The position numbers and the translations under genes were made by a program. Of a stretch of 64,000 nt of DNA, positions 33,841 through 44,311 are shown in pieces. Under the pieces are notes generated by a model. It did no database searches. It had not been told where the DNA came from and saw only the letters and a list, made by a program, of their open reading frames with translations. The stretch's first letter is position 1, and every line of letters starts with the position of its first letter. The DNA comes from Chondrilla cf. caribensis (taxonomy: Eukaryota; Porifera; Demospongiae; Chondrillida; Chondrillidae). The stretch spans positions 3,044,631-3,108,630 of the forward strand of contig OZ026547.1 of assembly GCA_964020155.1 (NCBI GenBank), read 5' to 3'.

Positions 33841-34720
33841 TATGTATCTATATATATATATAATATAGATACACACAGATACACATAGGTACACATATAC
33901 ACATAGACCATGGCAATGAGCTACAACCATTCCATCTCATGTACAATTGTACATGGGATGGGATGTTTCTGAGGAGGTCATTATGGCTAATACATGACCC
34001 CTCCTCCCATACCAAATAATCCTATGATTTACTATAATTATACGTATTATAATATATGCAATTATTTATTTTATATTGTTATAGTAACTGGATACAAGCA
34101 AGTGATTATAAACTCTGTTTACAGGCAAAGGATCTTTAGAGTATATGGAACAGACAAATACATGTACACATAATACCACCAACCTGAGGTACATGTACAC
34201 ACAATACTACCAACCCAATTCTGGGGATCACTACTATTGCAAATACAATACAGGTTATGCAGGAACAAATGGCATATATGCATATGCACAATTTGAGTAT
34301 GATATGTATGTATGGACACAACACAAGTAAGAATATAATCAAGTGTAGATGAAATGTACAGACATCATGTACAACACATGCAGTACACACTGTACAGTAT
34401 GCACAGATCTCATGTTGAACACAATGTACACTGTACAGTTTGTTAAGATGTCATGTCCTCTCATGTTCATGACCATTGGCCATTGTGCTTGTCAAAAATA
34501 GTAACAACCAATGGTCACAAACACATTGTCTCATCCAAATATATCATACACTATCTGTTCCATTATGAACATTAGACATACTATCTGTCCCATTAGGCAT
34601 TATGGCTTCTTGTTCTTACCTGGATTATTACTAGTATATATAAACGGTATACATGCATTGAGCAGCATGTCATCATGACAGCAGATACACTTTGACTGAC
34701 TACAGTGTACAATGATGTGC
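33841..34720. other. No gene recognised
   Basis: Includes a (TA)-rich stretch at 33,850, a palindrome around ATGTACAATTGTACAT (about 33,938-33,953) and a short tandem repeat of TACCACCAACC at 34,170-34,220. None supports a coding region. Confidence 0.45.
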
Positions 34721-34835
34721 GTACACCTCTGTGAGGACCAGCCTTCAAACATTTCATGATGTGGTGGTATGATCACATGGCCATGGCAGCCAAGAATTTG
34801 TCATGACAACACAACTCCCACATGTACACAATGTA

Positions 34836-34851
34836 ACCAATGCTATAAAAG
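34836..34851 (+). promoter_or_regulatory. CCAAT and TATA boxes of orphan signal exon
   Basis: AACCAATGC then TATAAAAG (34,844-34,851), the third copy of the FReD promoter module. Confidence 0.6.
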
Positions 34852-34942
34852 AGCACCACTCAACACAGAAACAACAAGTAAGAGAGATCAAGGAGAAAGA
34901 GAACACTGACTACAGAGAACGTTACAGCTCAGGAACAAGAAC

Positions 34943-35012
34943 ATGATCATCTTCAGTTGCGGATCAACAACTATTGCCATATTTCTACTAGCTACTACAG
35001 CATATGGACAAT
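34943..35012 (+). pseudogene. Orphan FReD signal-peptide exon
   Basis: 70 nt, ATG 34,943, with the same signal core (TIAIFLLATTAYGQ) and donor GTGAGT in phase 1 as gene A. No FReD exon follows: about 150 bp later the sequence joins the subfamily I 3' flank. The promoter and exon look healthy. A transcript could in principle splice to the phase-1 collagen exon at 37,052. Confidence 0.7.
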
Positions 35013-35252
35013 GTGAGTAGAATATACCTCAATTATGGTACATGGCAGAAACAGTAAGCATTGTACAGCTATGTGTATGTATATATCAAGTACAGATAGG
35101 GATACAGGTGTTTATCAAAGCCCATAGGTTTAGAAATAGGTGTACCTCAGAGAACATACGGGTGATAAAATGGAAACTGGAACTTGATTAACAATTAATA
35201 TCTTTGCAAAATTACACATATGGTACATGCTATTTTGGTGAGGATTATTTAG

Positions 35253-35354
35253 TGGTCAAGACATGGACACCAGGACAGTATGACATATAAAATGACAAGT
35301 CTCAAGGGAGAGTGGATTTATGTGTCATACTGCCTGAGTGACCATGTCTTAACC
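35253..35354. repeat. Hairpin (foldback) element, copy 3 of 4
   Basis: Full-length copy with both arms; one C-to-T change in the right arm relative to copy 1. Confidence 0.7.
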
Positions 35355-35429
35355 AGTAGAGTATCTGTTGATATCATAAACATTTAATGATTACTTCAGC
35401 TACAAACAATACATTGCACAATTATTATT

Positions 35430-35875
35430 ATGGTACGTTTTGAAAACAACTGAAACAGTAATCACCTTTAACTTTTTTCTGTTAACAGTTAACCGTTAAC
35501 CGTTAACCGTTACTGGTAGTATTCTTATTATGTAATCGTTAATACATAAGCGTATACTACCAATTGACAGGTGAGAATTGCATAACTTACAAACCATCCA
35601 TCAAAGAATCAGTCGATCAGATCCAGGAAGATGAGAGATGGTCCCATGTTTTTAGTACGTTTAAATCGTTGCACAAACACTCATCTCTGATACTTTAAGT
35701 CCTCCTTCTCCAACGATTAAGAACTTATAACGTACCATTGATGGTTATCCATTAACAATTATTGGTTAACAGTTAACAGAAATCAGTTAACTTTTAACCG
35801 ATAAACGTTAATCACTGTTATCAGATCAATCGGTAACTTTTATCTGGTAACGTTTGGTTTTATTTCAAACCATAC
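35430..35875. mobile_element. Possible foldback element rich in GTTAAC
   Basis: TATGGTACGTTTTGAAA at the left and TTTCAAACCATACTG at the right are inverted. Inside, CTGTTAACAGTTAACC and its inverted partner, with direct GTTAACC repeats, make a strongly self-complementary stretch. No coding region. Confidence 0.45.
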
Positions 35876-36129
35876 TGTATGATTGACAAAATGTATCACT
35901 GGAATTACACCGAATAATAATGCAATAAACCTACCCTACCATACTGTATGATCTCATTTCAGTCAAAACTTACATAATTGGATGCTATCCTGACAGTCAC
36001 TGGACCTTGAATAGTGCTGCTAAGACATCATAATGCATACCACCGTACACAATATATTGTCGCTAATAATTATCATTAAAAGGAAACACATATGCAGATA
36101 CTGGAAGGCACACACACGGATGCACGCAT

Positions 36130-36130
<1 letters not shown>

Positions 36131-36216
<86 letters not shown>
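36131..36216. repeat. (CA)n microsatellite
   Basis: Pure CA tract just upstream of the second ficolin promoter, corresponding to the tract at 22,574. Confidence 0.95.
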
Positions 36217-36219
<3 letters not shown>

Positions 36220-36363
36220 GCATGCATGCACATGCACACACACATGGGGGTAGAGGGCTTCATTTCAATTCCCATTCTCTGTCGATATCAATGGAAAGCA
36301 TCACAGCCATACATGGCTCAGAACTAGAAATACACAATGAATATCATTAAAAGTGGCCCTGAC

Positions 36364-36371
36364 TATAAAAA
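36364..36371 (+). promoter_or_regulatory. TATA box of headless ficolin
   Basis: TATAAAAA in the same context as at 22,874. Confidence 0.6.
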
Positions 36372-36440
36372 CTGCCTGTTCTCTTGTGGTTACCACAAAC
36401 TAACACAGTGAAAGTTGGAGTATTGACTGGAGCTACAGTT

Positions 36441-37850
36441 ATGGCCCCAAGCATTCAGGTCTTTGTACAAGTGGCTCTTTTGTGCTGTGTGGTGACTACC
36501 AGTATGGGGGGTGACACTGATTTGCAAAAGTCATTTGCAGAAGAAGAAACCAAGTCACTTCACCAGAAAATAGAACAGTTGGAGAAGAGGCTAGAACAAC
36601 TTGCAATTGAAGTGAAAGGTAAGTTTGTTGAGGTTCAAACACAATCAGCAGTCCCTACTCTTCAAGCCTGTTAGTCAGGTCTATCTTCTGGTTGACTATA
36701 GCATTTATGGGTTAACGTCACTGTATGATATCTTCCTACAAGGGTGAGTGGGAAGCAAGTACAGTATTGAATAGAGAATGGAGATTTTGACAATTGTATC
36801 AATGGAGCAACTCTTTCCCAGTATTTTTGACATTTTCAGCAAACAAGTAATTTGATTATGATAAAAACTTGTGGGGTTAATGTCTGAGCAGCAAATTCAA
36901 AATTCTGTTGGTGCCATTTTCAGGTTTTAAACAAGCAATTGTTGTCTCAGGGATAAGACAAACTACTATTCTATATTGAAAACAGTATGTGTTAATTCAT
37001 AAATAATCACGTTGCTGAATTGGATTACTTAGAATTATTGTTTTCTAACAGATAAACTCCTGGAAAGAACTAGACGACAAGATGTTTGCCAATGTCCACC
37101 TGGACCAAAAGGGGCTAGAGGCATACCGGGACTGGATGGGATAAATGGAATGAAGGGTGAAAAGGGAGACCCAGGGCCAAATGGGGAGAGGGGTGAAAAA
37201 GGAGAACTAGGACTGCCAGGATTTCGAGGACCCCAAGGACCGCCAGGACTTAAAGGAACAATAGGTGAACGAGGACGAAGAGGACAACCAGGGAATATTG
37301 GACAGAAAGGAGAACCAGGAGATATAGGACAATCAGGCAATACTGGACAGAAAGGTGAACCAGGAAAGAAAGGAAAGAAAGGTCAAAGAGGAAAGAAGGG
37401 AAATCAAGGGGAAAAGGGAGAGCCAGGGGAAAGGGGAGAGAAAGGGGAAAAGGGAGAGTCAGGAATACCAGGACCAGAAGGACCTAATAGAACGAAAGGT
37501 GAATGTGGAGAAAGAGAACAAAACAGGGAATGTTGGACAGAAATGTGATTAGACACTTCATACCATCATTATGGCTATAAGGCTTTATATGAAATTGCTA
37601 TATAAGTGCGTTACATTGCTAAATAGGTATTTCCCCCACTTCATGCACTACTTCACATACGTACATACTGCTTAAGAAACAGGGGGTACAGGAAAACTCA
37701 CACAGGACCATCAACACTGAATAACAATGTAGAGGTGCCTATCTCAAAGGATGTAGACAAGACACCTAACATTGCATCAATTGCACAATAATCACCAAAA
37801 TATGTCTGTCTACGTATTCTACAGGTCCTGACCCTACACCTGGTGGCTAA
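36441..37850 (+). pseudogene. Headless ficolin copy: signal/coiled coil + collagen, FReD exon deleted (exons 36441..36618, 37052..37548)
   Basis: Exon 1 and the start of exon 2 parallel gene D: coiled coil shortened by seven codons, the Cys motif is DVCQC, then about 46 Gly-X-Y triplets. Near the end of the collagen, Gly becomes Arg (PNRTKGE) and an extra A in an A-run shifts the frame, giving a stop at 37,546-37,548. Exons 1 and 2 together still form one open frame of about 224 residues. The FReD exon is reduced to a scar: ACAGGTCCTGACCCTACACC at 37,821 runs straight into the region just before the old stop (GGTGGCTAA, ending 37,850), a deletion of about 630 bp. It is either a dying pseudogene or a short secreted collagen-like protein. 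Confidence 0.78.
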
Positions 37851-38430
37851 CACAACAACCAATGGTCATAAATATACTGTGTGCAATCATAGGATTAATG
37901 GAAACACACACAATAACTAACTCTACACATACACTAACATTAGGTAGATTGGCTTATATTGACCATGTGTGTTATGACAAATGATGTAATGGTTAGATGT
38001 GTGAATTTCGTTACAGGAAGTGATAATGTGGGAACCGGAACATGATTCATAACAACAATAATACTATTACAAATATGCACATATTGTACATGCTATTTTG
38101 GTGAGGATTATTTAGTGGTCAAGACATGGACACCAGGACAGTATGACATATAAAATGACAAGTCTCAAGGGAGAGTGGATTTATGTGTCATACTGCCTAG
38201 TGACCATGTCTTAACTAGTAGAGCATCCGTTGATATCATAAACATTTAAAGATAACATCAGCTAAATGATTAGAGACTGCCTACAATGGCTAGGGCTTTG
38301 TATATTTAAAAATTGCTATACAAGTGTGTTGCTTCTATAGCAACAGATGCTATACTGTTGTAAGATAGGTATTTCCCCCACTCTATGCACTACTGCACAT
38401 ACATACATACAAGGGGCCACTTTCCTTCTG
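37851..38430. repeat. 3' flank module of FReD subfamily I, copy 4
   Basis: Follows the FReD scar just as after genes A and D and includes hairpin copy 4. Confidence 0.75.
38116..38217. repeat. Hairpin (foldback) element, copy 4 of 4
   Basis: Both arms kept; the right arm has lost two bases (TGCCTAGTGACC). Confidence 0.7.
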
Positions 38431-38632
38431 ATGATAAAGTCGGCGAACATTTCAAATGATCATACAATGGAAAATGGTCAATTACCTACCAGACTCATCA
38501 CCTAATGAAGTTTATATGTGATATTCTAACACCACTGCATGTATCTGATGTTCAAGAGTACGTTAAACACACAAAATTCAAATTATTATGAATACTATAA
38601 CATGCTAGGTATTTCATCTATTACATCTACAG

Positions 38633-38712
38633 GTAACTCTGGAAACCCCATACCTCGTGACTGCAAGGAGGTCTATCAGAGAGGATGTACTCAAGATGGA
38701 GTCTACACTATT
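38633..38712 (+). pseudogene. FReD exon stub, subfamily II
   Basis: Acceptor CTACAG followed by NSGNPIPRDCKEVYQRG and TQDGVYTI, then an abrupt switch to unrelated sequence (TCTCCCCGGGG). The upstream intron matches that of gene C from about 38,410. Only about 27 codons of the domain remain. Confidence 0.8.
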
Positions 38713-38848
38713 ATCTCCCCGGGGTGCACACCTCATAGTGACTAAAGGTGGCAGGAGGATGATGAAATACGGTCACCATTGCCTCTCCAGTGTCCAAATC
38801 ATACATACATATGTCATGTTAATACAGCCAAATGTATGTATCTGTAAA

Positions 38849-38922
<74 letters not shown>

Positions 38923-38930
38923 GCACGCAT

Positions 38931-38966
<36 letters not shown>

Positions 38967-38990
38967 GCACGCACACACACACACACACAT
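38849..38990. repeat. (CA)n microsatellite
   Basis: CA tract with CGCACGCA interruptions. On the minus strand the (TG)n begins at the donor of the exon at 38,997. Confidence 0.95.
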
Positions 38991-38996
38991 ACACAC

Positions 38997-39144
38997 CTTT
39001 CAAATCTACAGGTACCACCTCCTTCTCAAGCTGTTGCATGCTAGTGTCCTTCTCAACATTTGCTACGACACCAAACACAACCCTCTCTTCCGATACAATG
39101 GGTCCAAGAATACTCTGTCTACCGAGGTGCACAGCAGCAATCAT
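38997..39144 (-). CDS. WDFY3-like exon, region after the concanavalin-like domain
   Basis: 148 nt on the minus strand: acceptor CCCCACAG, then [38 protein letters not shown] and EVVPVDLK, donor GTGTGT. It fits human WDFY3 around SLVPEEKVSFGLYALSV, roughly 1350 residues into the protein. The exon is open throughout. It is the most downstream exon found in the collinear block 45.9-39.0 kb. Confidence 0.5.
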
Positions 39145-39375
39145 CTGTGGGGGATACAGTGTATACAGTCAGTATACCAATATGCATGTGTATGTCATCA
39201 TCTTGTGTGTTGAGTACTTGTCTGTATTATACTATAAAGGAAAATGATGCAGAGAGAAAAGCACAATCAGCCAGTAAATATTGGATTAAAGTTAAACAAA
39301 ATTTTACATGGGTAGATATAAATTGGCTGTTGTTGTATCAAAGGGTGATTTTACAGTGTTCATGATTCAAATTGA

Positions 39376-39660
39376 AAGCAACCCGTAGTCAAAGCTCACC
39401 AAGATGCCCTAAACTATCAAGGATTATTTCAGGCCTTTATACCTGAAGTCAAAGCATGTTGTCCAACTCTCTCCCAAACCGCTGTTGGAGCTGCTCGAAG
39501 GGAATTTAACAAGGAACTCGTGAAAAAGTCTAAGAAGCAAGGGCCTCATCAAGGTGGAATATCAGAAACACCAGAACTTTGTCTCAACTACGATAACACT
39601 GTGCTGTACTGTCACCTATTATTATGCAAAAGTGTCCTGGAAGTGCTAACAATAAAATAA
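39376..39660 (+). other. Unrecognised open frame, 94 codons, no clear start
   Basis: Open from after TGA 39,373 to TAA 39,660. Reads AFIPEVKACCPTLSQTAVGA and REFNKELVKKSKKQGPHQGG. An acceptor-like ATTTCAG lies at about 39,432. Composition is balanced and protein-like, unlike the shadow frames nearby. It could be an exon or a transposon remnant. Confidence 0.3.
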
Positions 39661-40240
39661 ACTTAACATTCGCGAAAATTTAATCACAAACAGTCCTAAA
39701 TCAAGCAATTCGTAAAATTTATGTCTCACGAAAATTTCAGAAACCACAGCAATTGTTTATCAACTCTCACACCGTATGTTGTTATAGCTGAACAATGAGT
39801 TGCTAGGCAATTAATTGCCAAAATTTCATAACAATTACCTGGCAAGGGAGGTGTACAATTAGTGGAGACATTCCTACACTTTACACTTTGATCTGCCCAC
39901 ACAAAATACTACGTATTGGGATATTAATAGGGGCAATTTAGTTATATATATATATATATATCGGGATGTTGATAGCAAGTATGTAGTTGAATTCCATTAA
40001 TGGGATATTGTGATATTAATAGGGACTATTGGTAGTTGTCTACTCTCAGGGGAATATGCACATACACATACACACATACACAATGATATAAACATATTAA
40101 TTTTGTGTACATAGGTAAATAATATTATGTCTATCATACAACACACACGTGCACACACACTTACACAATATTATCATACAAAGATACAAAAATACATGCA
40201 GTGCACAAATCACATAAACTGCTGACATTACATTCAATAC
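39661..40240. other. AT-rich DNA with no gene recognised
   Basis: Contains CGAAAATTT repeats near 39,675 and 39,730, a short (TA)n at 39,942 and the repeated phrase GGGATATTGTGATATTAATA. Confidence 0.45.
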
Positions 40241-40254
40241 ACTACTAACTTGAC

Positions 40255-40530
40255 TGGAAAGTCATGCTCCACGATGCAAATCCATGTTGAAAATGTGACA
40301 CCGTTAGGAGAGGGAATACCCTTTCTCCTGACCCCAACCCTCCAATGATGGGCAGTCCAGTTTGATTCGGGATTTGAATGGGCTGTGGGAAAACAGATGG
40401 CAGAAAGAGATACCCGAAACCATCAACACTGAGATTAAAGTCTATGAAAGCTGGCGAGATCAATTTTCCAATTGCACCCTGCGGAGTTGTCATGGAAACA
40501 AGAAGACATGTATAATACAATATGAATGTC
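40255..40530 (-). pseudogene. WDFY3-like exon with frameshift, concanavalin-like domain start
   Basis: Minus strand after TCTCTAG: CLLVSMTTPQGAIGKL, SPAFIDFNLSVDGFGYLFLP and GGLGSGERVFP. It matches human WDFY3 CLVSMTTPHD, FVEFDTSLEGFGCLFLPS and GIGSGERFFP. After GERVFP the matching continuation (SPNGVTFSTWICIVEH) is one base out of frame, within CCC/CTC. The right splice boundary is uncertain. Confidence 0.7.
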
Positions 40531-40992
40531 CTAGAGACAGTAGAAAGAGCACACTGTAGTAGGCATACGTAGAAGGTTGTGCTTCCCTGATAATCCAACA
40601 ATATATACTATGTCAGATTAGACATGTACAATCTGTATGTTTATATGTACTCACTTTCACATGCATGTATGCATGTGTACAGTCATATATGTTTGTATGT
40701 ATCATCTTGATTGCATGTATGCATGCACATTTATATTAAAATGTTTGCATGTACGTATATATGCTTGCACATGTGTACATTATGTATGTTTAGACGCATA
40801 AATGTAGTGTATGCAGGTTTGCACTTATGGATGCTTGTAGGTATACATCATGATTACATGCACACTTAAATTGAATCGTTTGCAGGTATGCATGTTTGCA
40901 TGTACGTAATGTTTGCATGTACATATGCTTGCATATATGTATGAACCATAACAAACACCACCCCCTAATAAAATAAACATGCATCCACACAC

Positions 40993-41123
40993 CTCAGGTC
41001 AGGTGTGGATATTGATTGGTAGGACAGTTTTTCAAACATTCTCTAAAGAGGTTGGTGGAGAGGGTGATTCTCATTCACCAGTCCAACTGAACACCTCTGT
41101 ATCAATCTTCCAGAAAAGCCAGC
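40993..41123 (-). pseudogene. WDFY3-like exon AGF..RCS (copy 2) with stop
   Basis: Same exon as at 30,402, same 131-nt length and splice sites: AGFSGRLIQRCSVGLVNEN then HPLHQPL, TAG, RMFEKLSYQSI. The stop replaces the Gln codon (CAG to TAG). It joins in phase to the exon at 42,119. RMFE is closer to the human sequence than the GTFE of copy 1. Confidence 0.72.
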
Positions 41124-41419
41124 CTAATGAAACAATTGAATACATAATATGTGTGTACATAAGTACATACATATGTGTGTGCATGTGTGTGTACATATTA
41201 TGCATATGTACATGTGTGTAAATCTGTACATACATATATGCAATAATGTCTATTGTACATACATATGTACATGCACCAGTGTATGTATGTGTACATGTAT
41301 AATTGTGTACATACAGTGATTATGCATGTTTTAGCTTCTGTGTACATGAACATACATATGGATTTACGTATATTTGTGTACATGTGTGGCATATAATATT
41401 CACACGTGCACCTAGTTCA

Positions 41420-41700
41420 GCAAAGATCAGAGAAAAAAAGTACACACATCAGCACTGGAGCACTGGTCACTGGTGTGTGCATGGTAAACAGCACAGGTCA
41501 CCAGACAGGCTTCATTGTTAGGATTAATTGAACAAGGCATTACAATCAGAACAAATATCCAATAGAATTAATTGATATCAAGTCCCAGACTATGTAAGGG
41601 GGACACATAATGATTGTGGGAAAGTTATGTCTGCAGCTTATAAGCTCAGCAGCCATGTCAGATAAATAGCAGCTGTTCAGAGGAGCTGCGGAAGTACTGT
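41420..41700. repeat. Segment duplicated from 30.8-31.3 kb
   Basis: Shares ACACATCAGCACTGGAG, CAGGTCACCAGACAGG and TTAATTGATATCAAGTCCCA with the 31-kb flank. Confidence 0.65.
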
Positions 41701-41776
41701 TACATGCGAGTAGGCACATGCATATAGACATAATACCTGTAAACACATGTAAACATGTACGTACATACACAAACAC

Positions 41777-42110
<334 letters not shown>

Positions 42111-42118
42111 ACACCTAC

Positions 42119-42282
42119 CTGACACAGGACCTGCTGGTTCTGGGTCAGTGTCACCAGGTGGTATATCTCACTGGCAATCCTCTCCTGCAAGTACAAGCAC
42201 CAGTCGTGGAGGGAGTCCTTCGGCATGTCCACCGTGCCCAAGGTCACTTTGGGCAGTCTCTTCGGTTTTGGGCTGACCTCAA
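42119..42282 (-). CDS. WDFY3-like exon upstream of AGL..RCS
   Basis: 164 nt on the minus strand: acceptor ATCTGCAG, then EVSPKPKRLPKVTLGTVDMP, KDSLHDWCLYLQERI and HLVTLTQNQQVLCQ, donor GTAGGT. It matches WDFY3 just before the previous exon (human NILQSLVHTERNQQVMCE). Phase 1 in and 0 out; it splices in frame to 40,993-41,123. No lesion. Confidence 0.65.
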
Positions 42283-42700
42283 CTGCAGATCAAGGTGAAC
42301 ATAGGGCAGTACTCAAGTACGCACACATGAATTAATGTGATTTATCAGGTACACACTACATGTATATATAAAATGTAGCGCATTCTACTAGGTATGCATA
42401 CGTACATACCATAATGCACACAGCTTCCATATTGGAATGAGTTGACATTATACACAGTTGATAATTATTATACGTACACACAGTTTCCATACACACAGTT
42501 TGTATACACACCACATGTACACAATGTACACATACACGTATGGGCACATGTAAAGAAACATATTATTATCCTAAAGACCACCTCGGTAACAAGACCACTA
42601 TTTCCCAGTCCCAGGAATTCCTGTTCTGTATTACTCTATACTCACCTAACATCAGAATTGGGACCACCTCACAATTGAGACCATTTTGACTGGTTCTATT
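42283..42700. other. No exon recognised
   Basis: Intron of the WDFY3-like gene and upstream region of the IRF gene. The stretch near 42,570-42,680 has repeated GACCACCTC phrases, perhaps a decayed Tigger-like end. Confidence 0.4.
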
Positions 42701-42806
42701 CGGGTCTAGATCTGTTTCGCCGTACAATAAGAATACCTTGGCGTAGCGGTTTCCTAGGTAACGAAGCTAGCGGAAAGGAGTCTTTTAGCGCGCCGGAGAC
42801 GATACG
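42701..42806 (+). promoter_or_regulatory. GC-rich upstream region of the IRF gene
   Basis: CpG-containing DNA just before ATG 42,807, unlike the AT-rich surroundings. No TATA box is visible, in contrast to the FReD genes. Confidence 0.35.
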
Positions 42807-43347
42807 ATGCCGAAACCTTCCTCCAGAAAGCGCTCTTTCGAAACCAGTCCCTCCACCCAACACGGCTCGTGTTGTAGCTCCATCCCCAACAAGCGACCGG
42901 AGAGAATGACGGACTGGTTGATGCGGCAGATAGACAGTAACCAACACCCCGGTCTGGAATGGGTGAACAAGGAAGCAGGTATATTCAGCATCCCCTGGAG
43001 GCATGTGAGGCACAGGCACTACGATCCGACCACAGATGCATCTATTTTTCGAGCATGGGCAATGAGGTGCAAACGGTACCACGATGAAGGAGACCAGGCA
43101 TCATGGAAGGCCAACTTTGCCAGTGCCATCCGCAGTCTACCGGATGTCCAAGAACTCCCCGATAGGAGGACTGACAGGTACAGGGTCTTCCAGATCATAT
43201 CGAATAGTAAGAAACCTCGTGATCATGACTCCTGTAGTCACCCAGAGAGGCCCAAAAATGATGGAGCAATCGAGGTCATATCTCTCCTCTCCCCTCCCCC
43301 ATCTCTGCCGTCCAATGGTGGGGCAATCACCAGTACAGTCTCTGGTG

Positions 43348-43433
<86 letters not shown>

Positions 43434-43867
43434 TAGGATAATATTGGCCTACGCATATGTAATTCACCAGCATGGTGGTTAGCTTTATTATGGCAGTGCT
43501 TCAGTATTAGTCCTTGTGTTGTCACTGGGAATTAACAGTTCTATTAAAATGTAATTATCTCATTGTAAGATTCTTTGGATTTCTGTAAAACAAGAAATGA
43601 GACCAGTCATATCAGGCATCTCTCGCTTAATATCAGTGCATTATGAATGGATTTTATTATCCTAACTACGCTGTGAGGCACCTTCTCACTACGATGCTGT
43701 ATCATGCTATGCTACTGGTCCTCCTTCAGGAGAGGAATGTACTTCCAGCTGCTCCCCCAGCCACACCTCCAGCTGCTCCCCCAGCCACACCTCCAGCTAC
43801 TCCCCCAGCCACACCTCCAGCCACTCCTCCAACCATACCAACTCCGATACAGAGCCAGAAGTGGACA

Positions 43868-43937
<70 letters not shown>

Positions 43938-44311
43938 TGGGAATCTACTCTGCAGACTATTTTTCTGAATTCTGCAACTATTCTCAATGAAGTGGTGTCT
44001 AGGGTCTACCTGCAGTAGTACATAAATAATTATAATTATTAAATGCTATCACATTCTTCTGTGTTCTCCAGGACCATATTCTTGTGACGTGTGTTGCTGC
44101 CATACAGCATCTAGCTTCTGTGGTGGTGAGTGGTTGTGGAAGACGTTATTGCACTGCATGTGGAGTTGAATCTCCTTCAGTGAAATTTTCTTCTTTTTCT
44201 TCTTCACAACTGTATGCACACACCCACCCACACACACACACACAGACATCTTTGGACCAAAGACTCACAAAATTGGAGATGTTCTTGTTCAAACAAACAA
44301 ACTTGGACTGA
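42807..44311 (+). CDS. Interferon regulatory factor (IRF) family transcription factor, exons 42807..43344, 43730..43869, 44072..44311
   Basis: Exon 1 encodes the whole IRF DNA-binding domain (about residues 33-130). The five family tryptophans are present: W37, W52, W64, W84, W100, with EWVNKEAGIFSIPWRH and FRAWAM and WKANFASAIRSLPD. A basic N-terminus (KPSSRKRS) precedes it. Exon 2 is a Ser/His/Thr-rich linker (repeats of SCSPSHTS) ending DTEPEVDN. The tentative exon 3 reads DHILVTCVAAIQHL and ends at TGA 44,311; I see no IRF association domain. Phases fit (538+140+240 nt = 306 codons). IRFs bind GAAA motifs and drive immune and stress responses. In the recognition helix, IRF1 Arg82, Cys83 and Asn86 correspond here to A105, S106 and R109. 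Exons 1 and 2 end at donors that run into (TG)n. Confidence 0.8.
43352..43432. repeat. (TG)n microsatellite in IRF intron 1
   Basis: Starts 7 bases after the GTGAGG donor at 43,345. Confidence 0.95.
43746..43830 (+). repeat. 24-bp coding minisatellite in IRF exon 2
   Basis: About 3.5 copies of CCCCCAGCCACACCTCCAGC plus four bases. The length is a multiple of 3, so copy changes add or remove eight residues. Confidence 0.8.
43870..43936. repeat. (TG)n microsatellite forming the IRF intron 2 donor
   Basis: The tract begins directly after AAT at 43,869, so the donor GT is the first repeat unit. Confidence 0.9.

Noticed and set aside
38713..38800. Minus-strand frame [21 protein letters not shown] as an exon next to the FReD stub
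   Set aside because: It looks protein-like but lacks supported splice sites and does not match the WDFY3 order; too short to call.
43730..43869. Alternative reading of IRF exon 2 as a Pro-Ala repeat (PPATPPATPP)
   Set aside because: The phase set by exon 1 selects the Ser/His frame, which also joins the next exon without a stop; the Pro frame needs an unsupported start.
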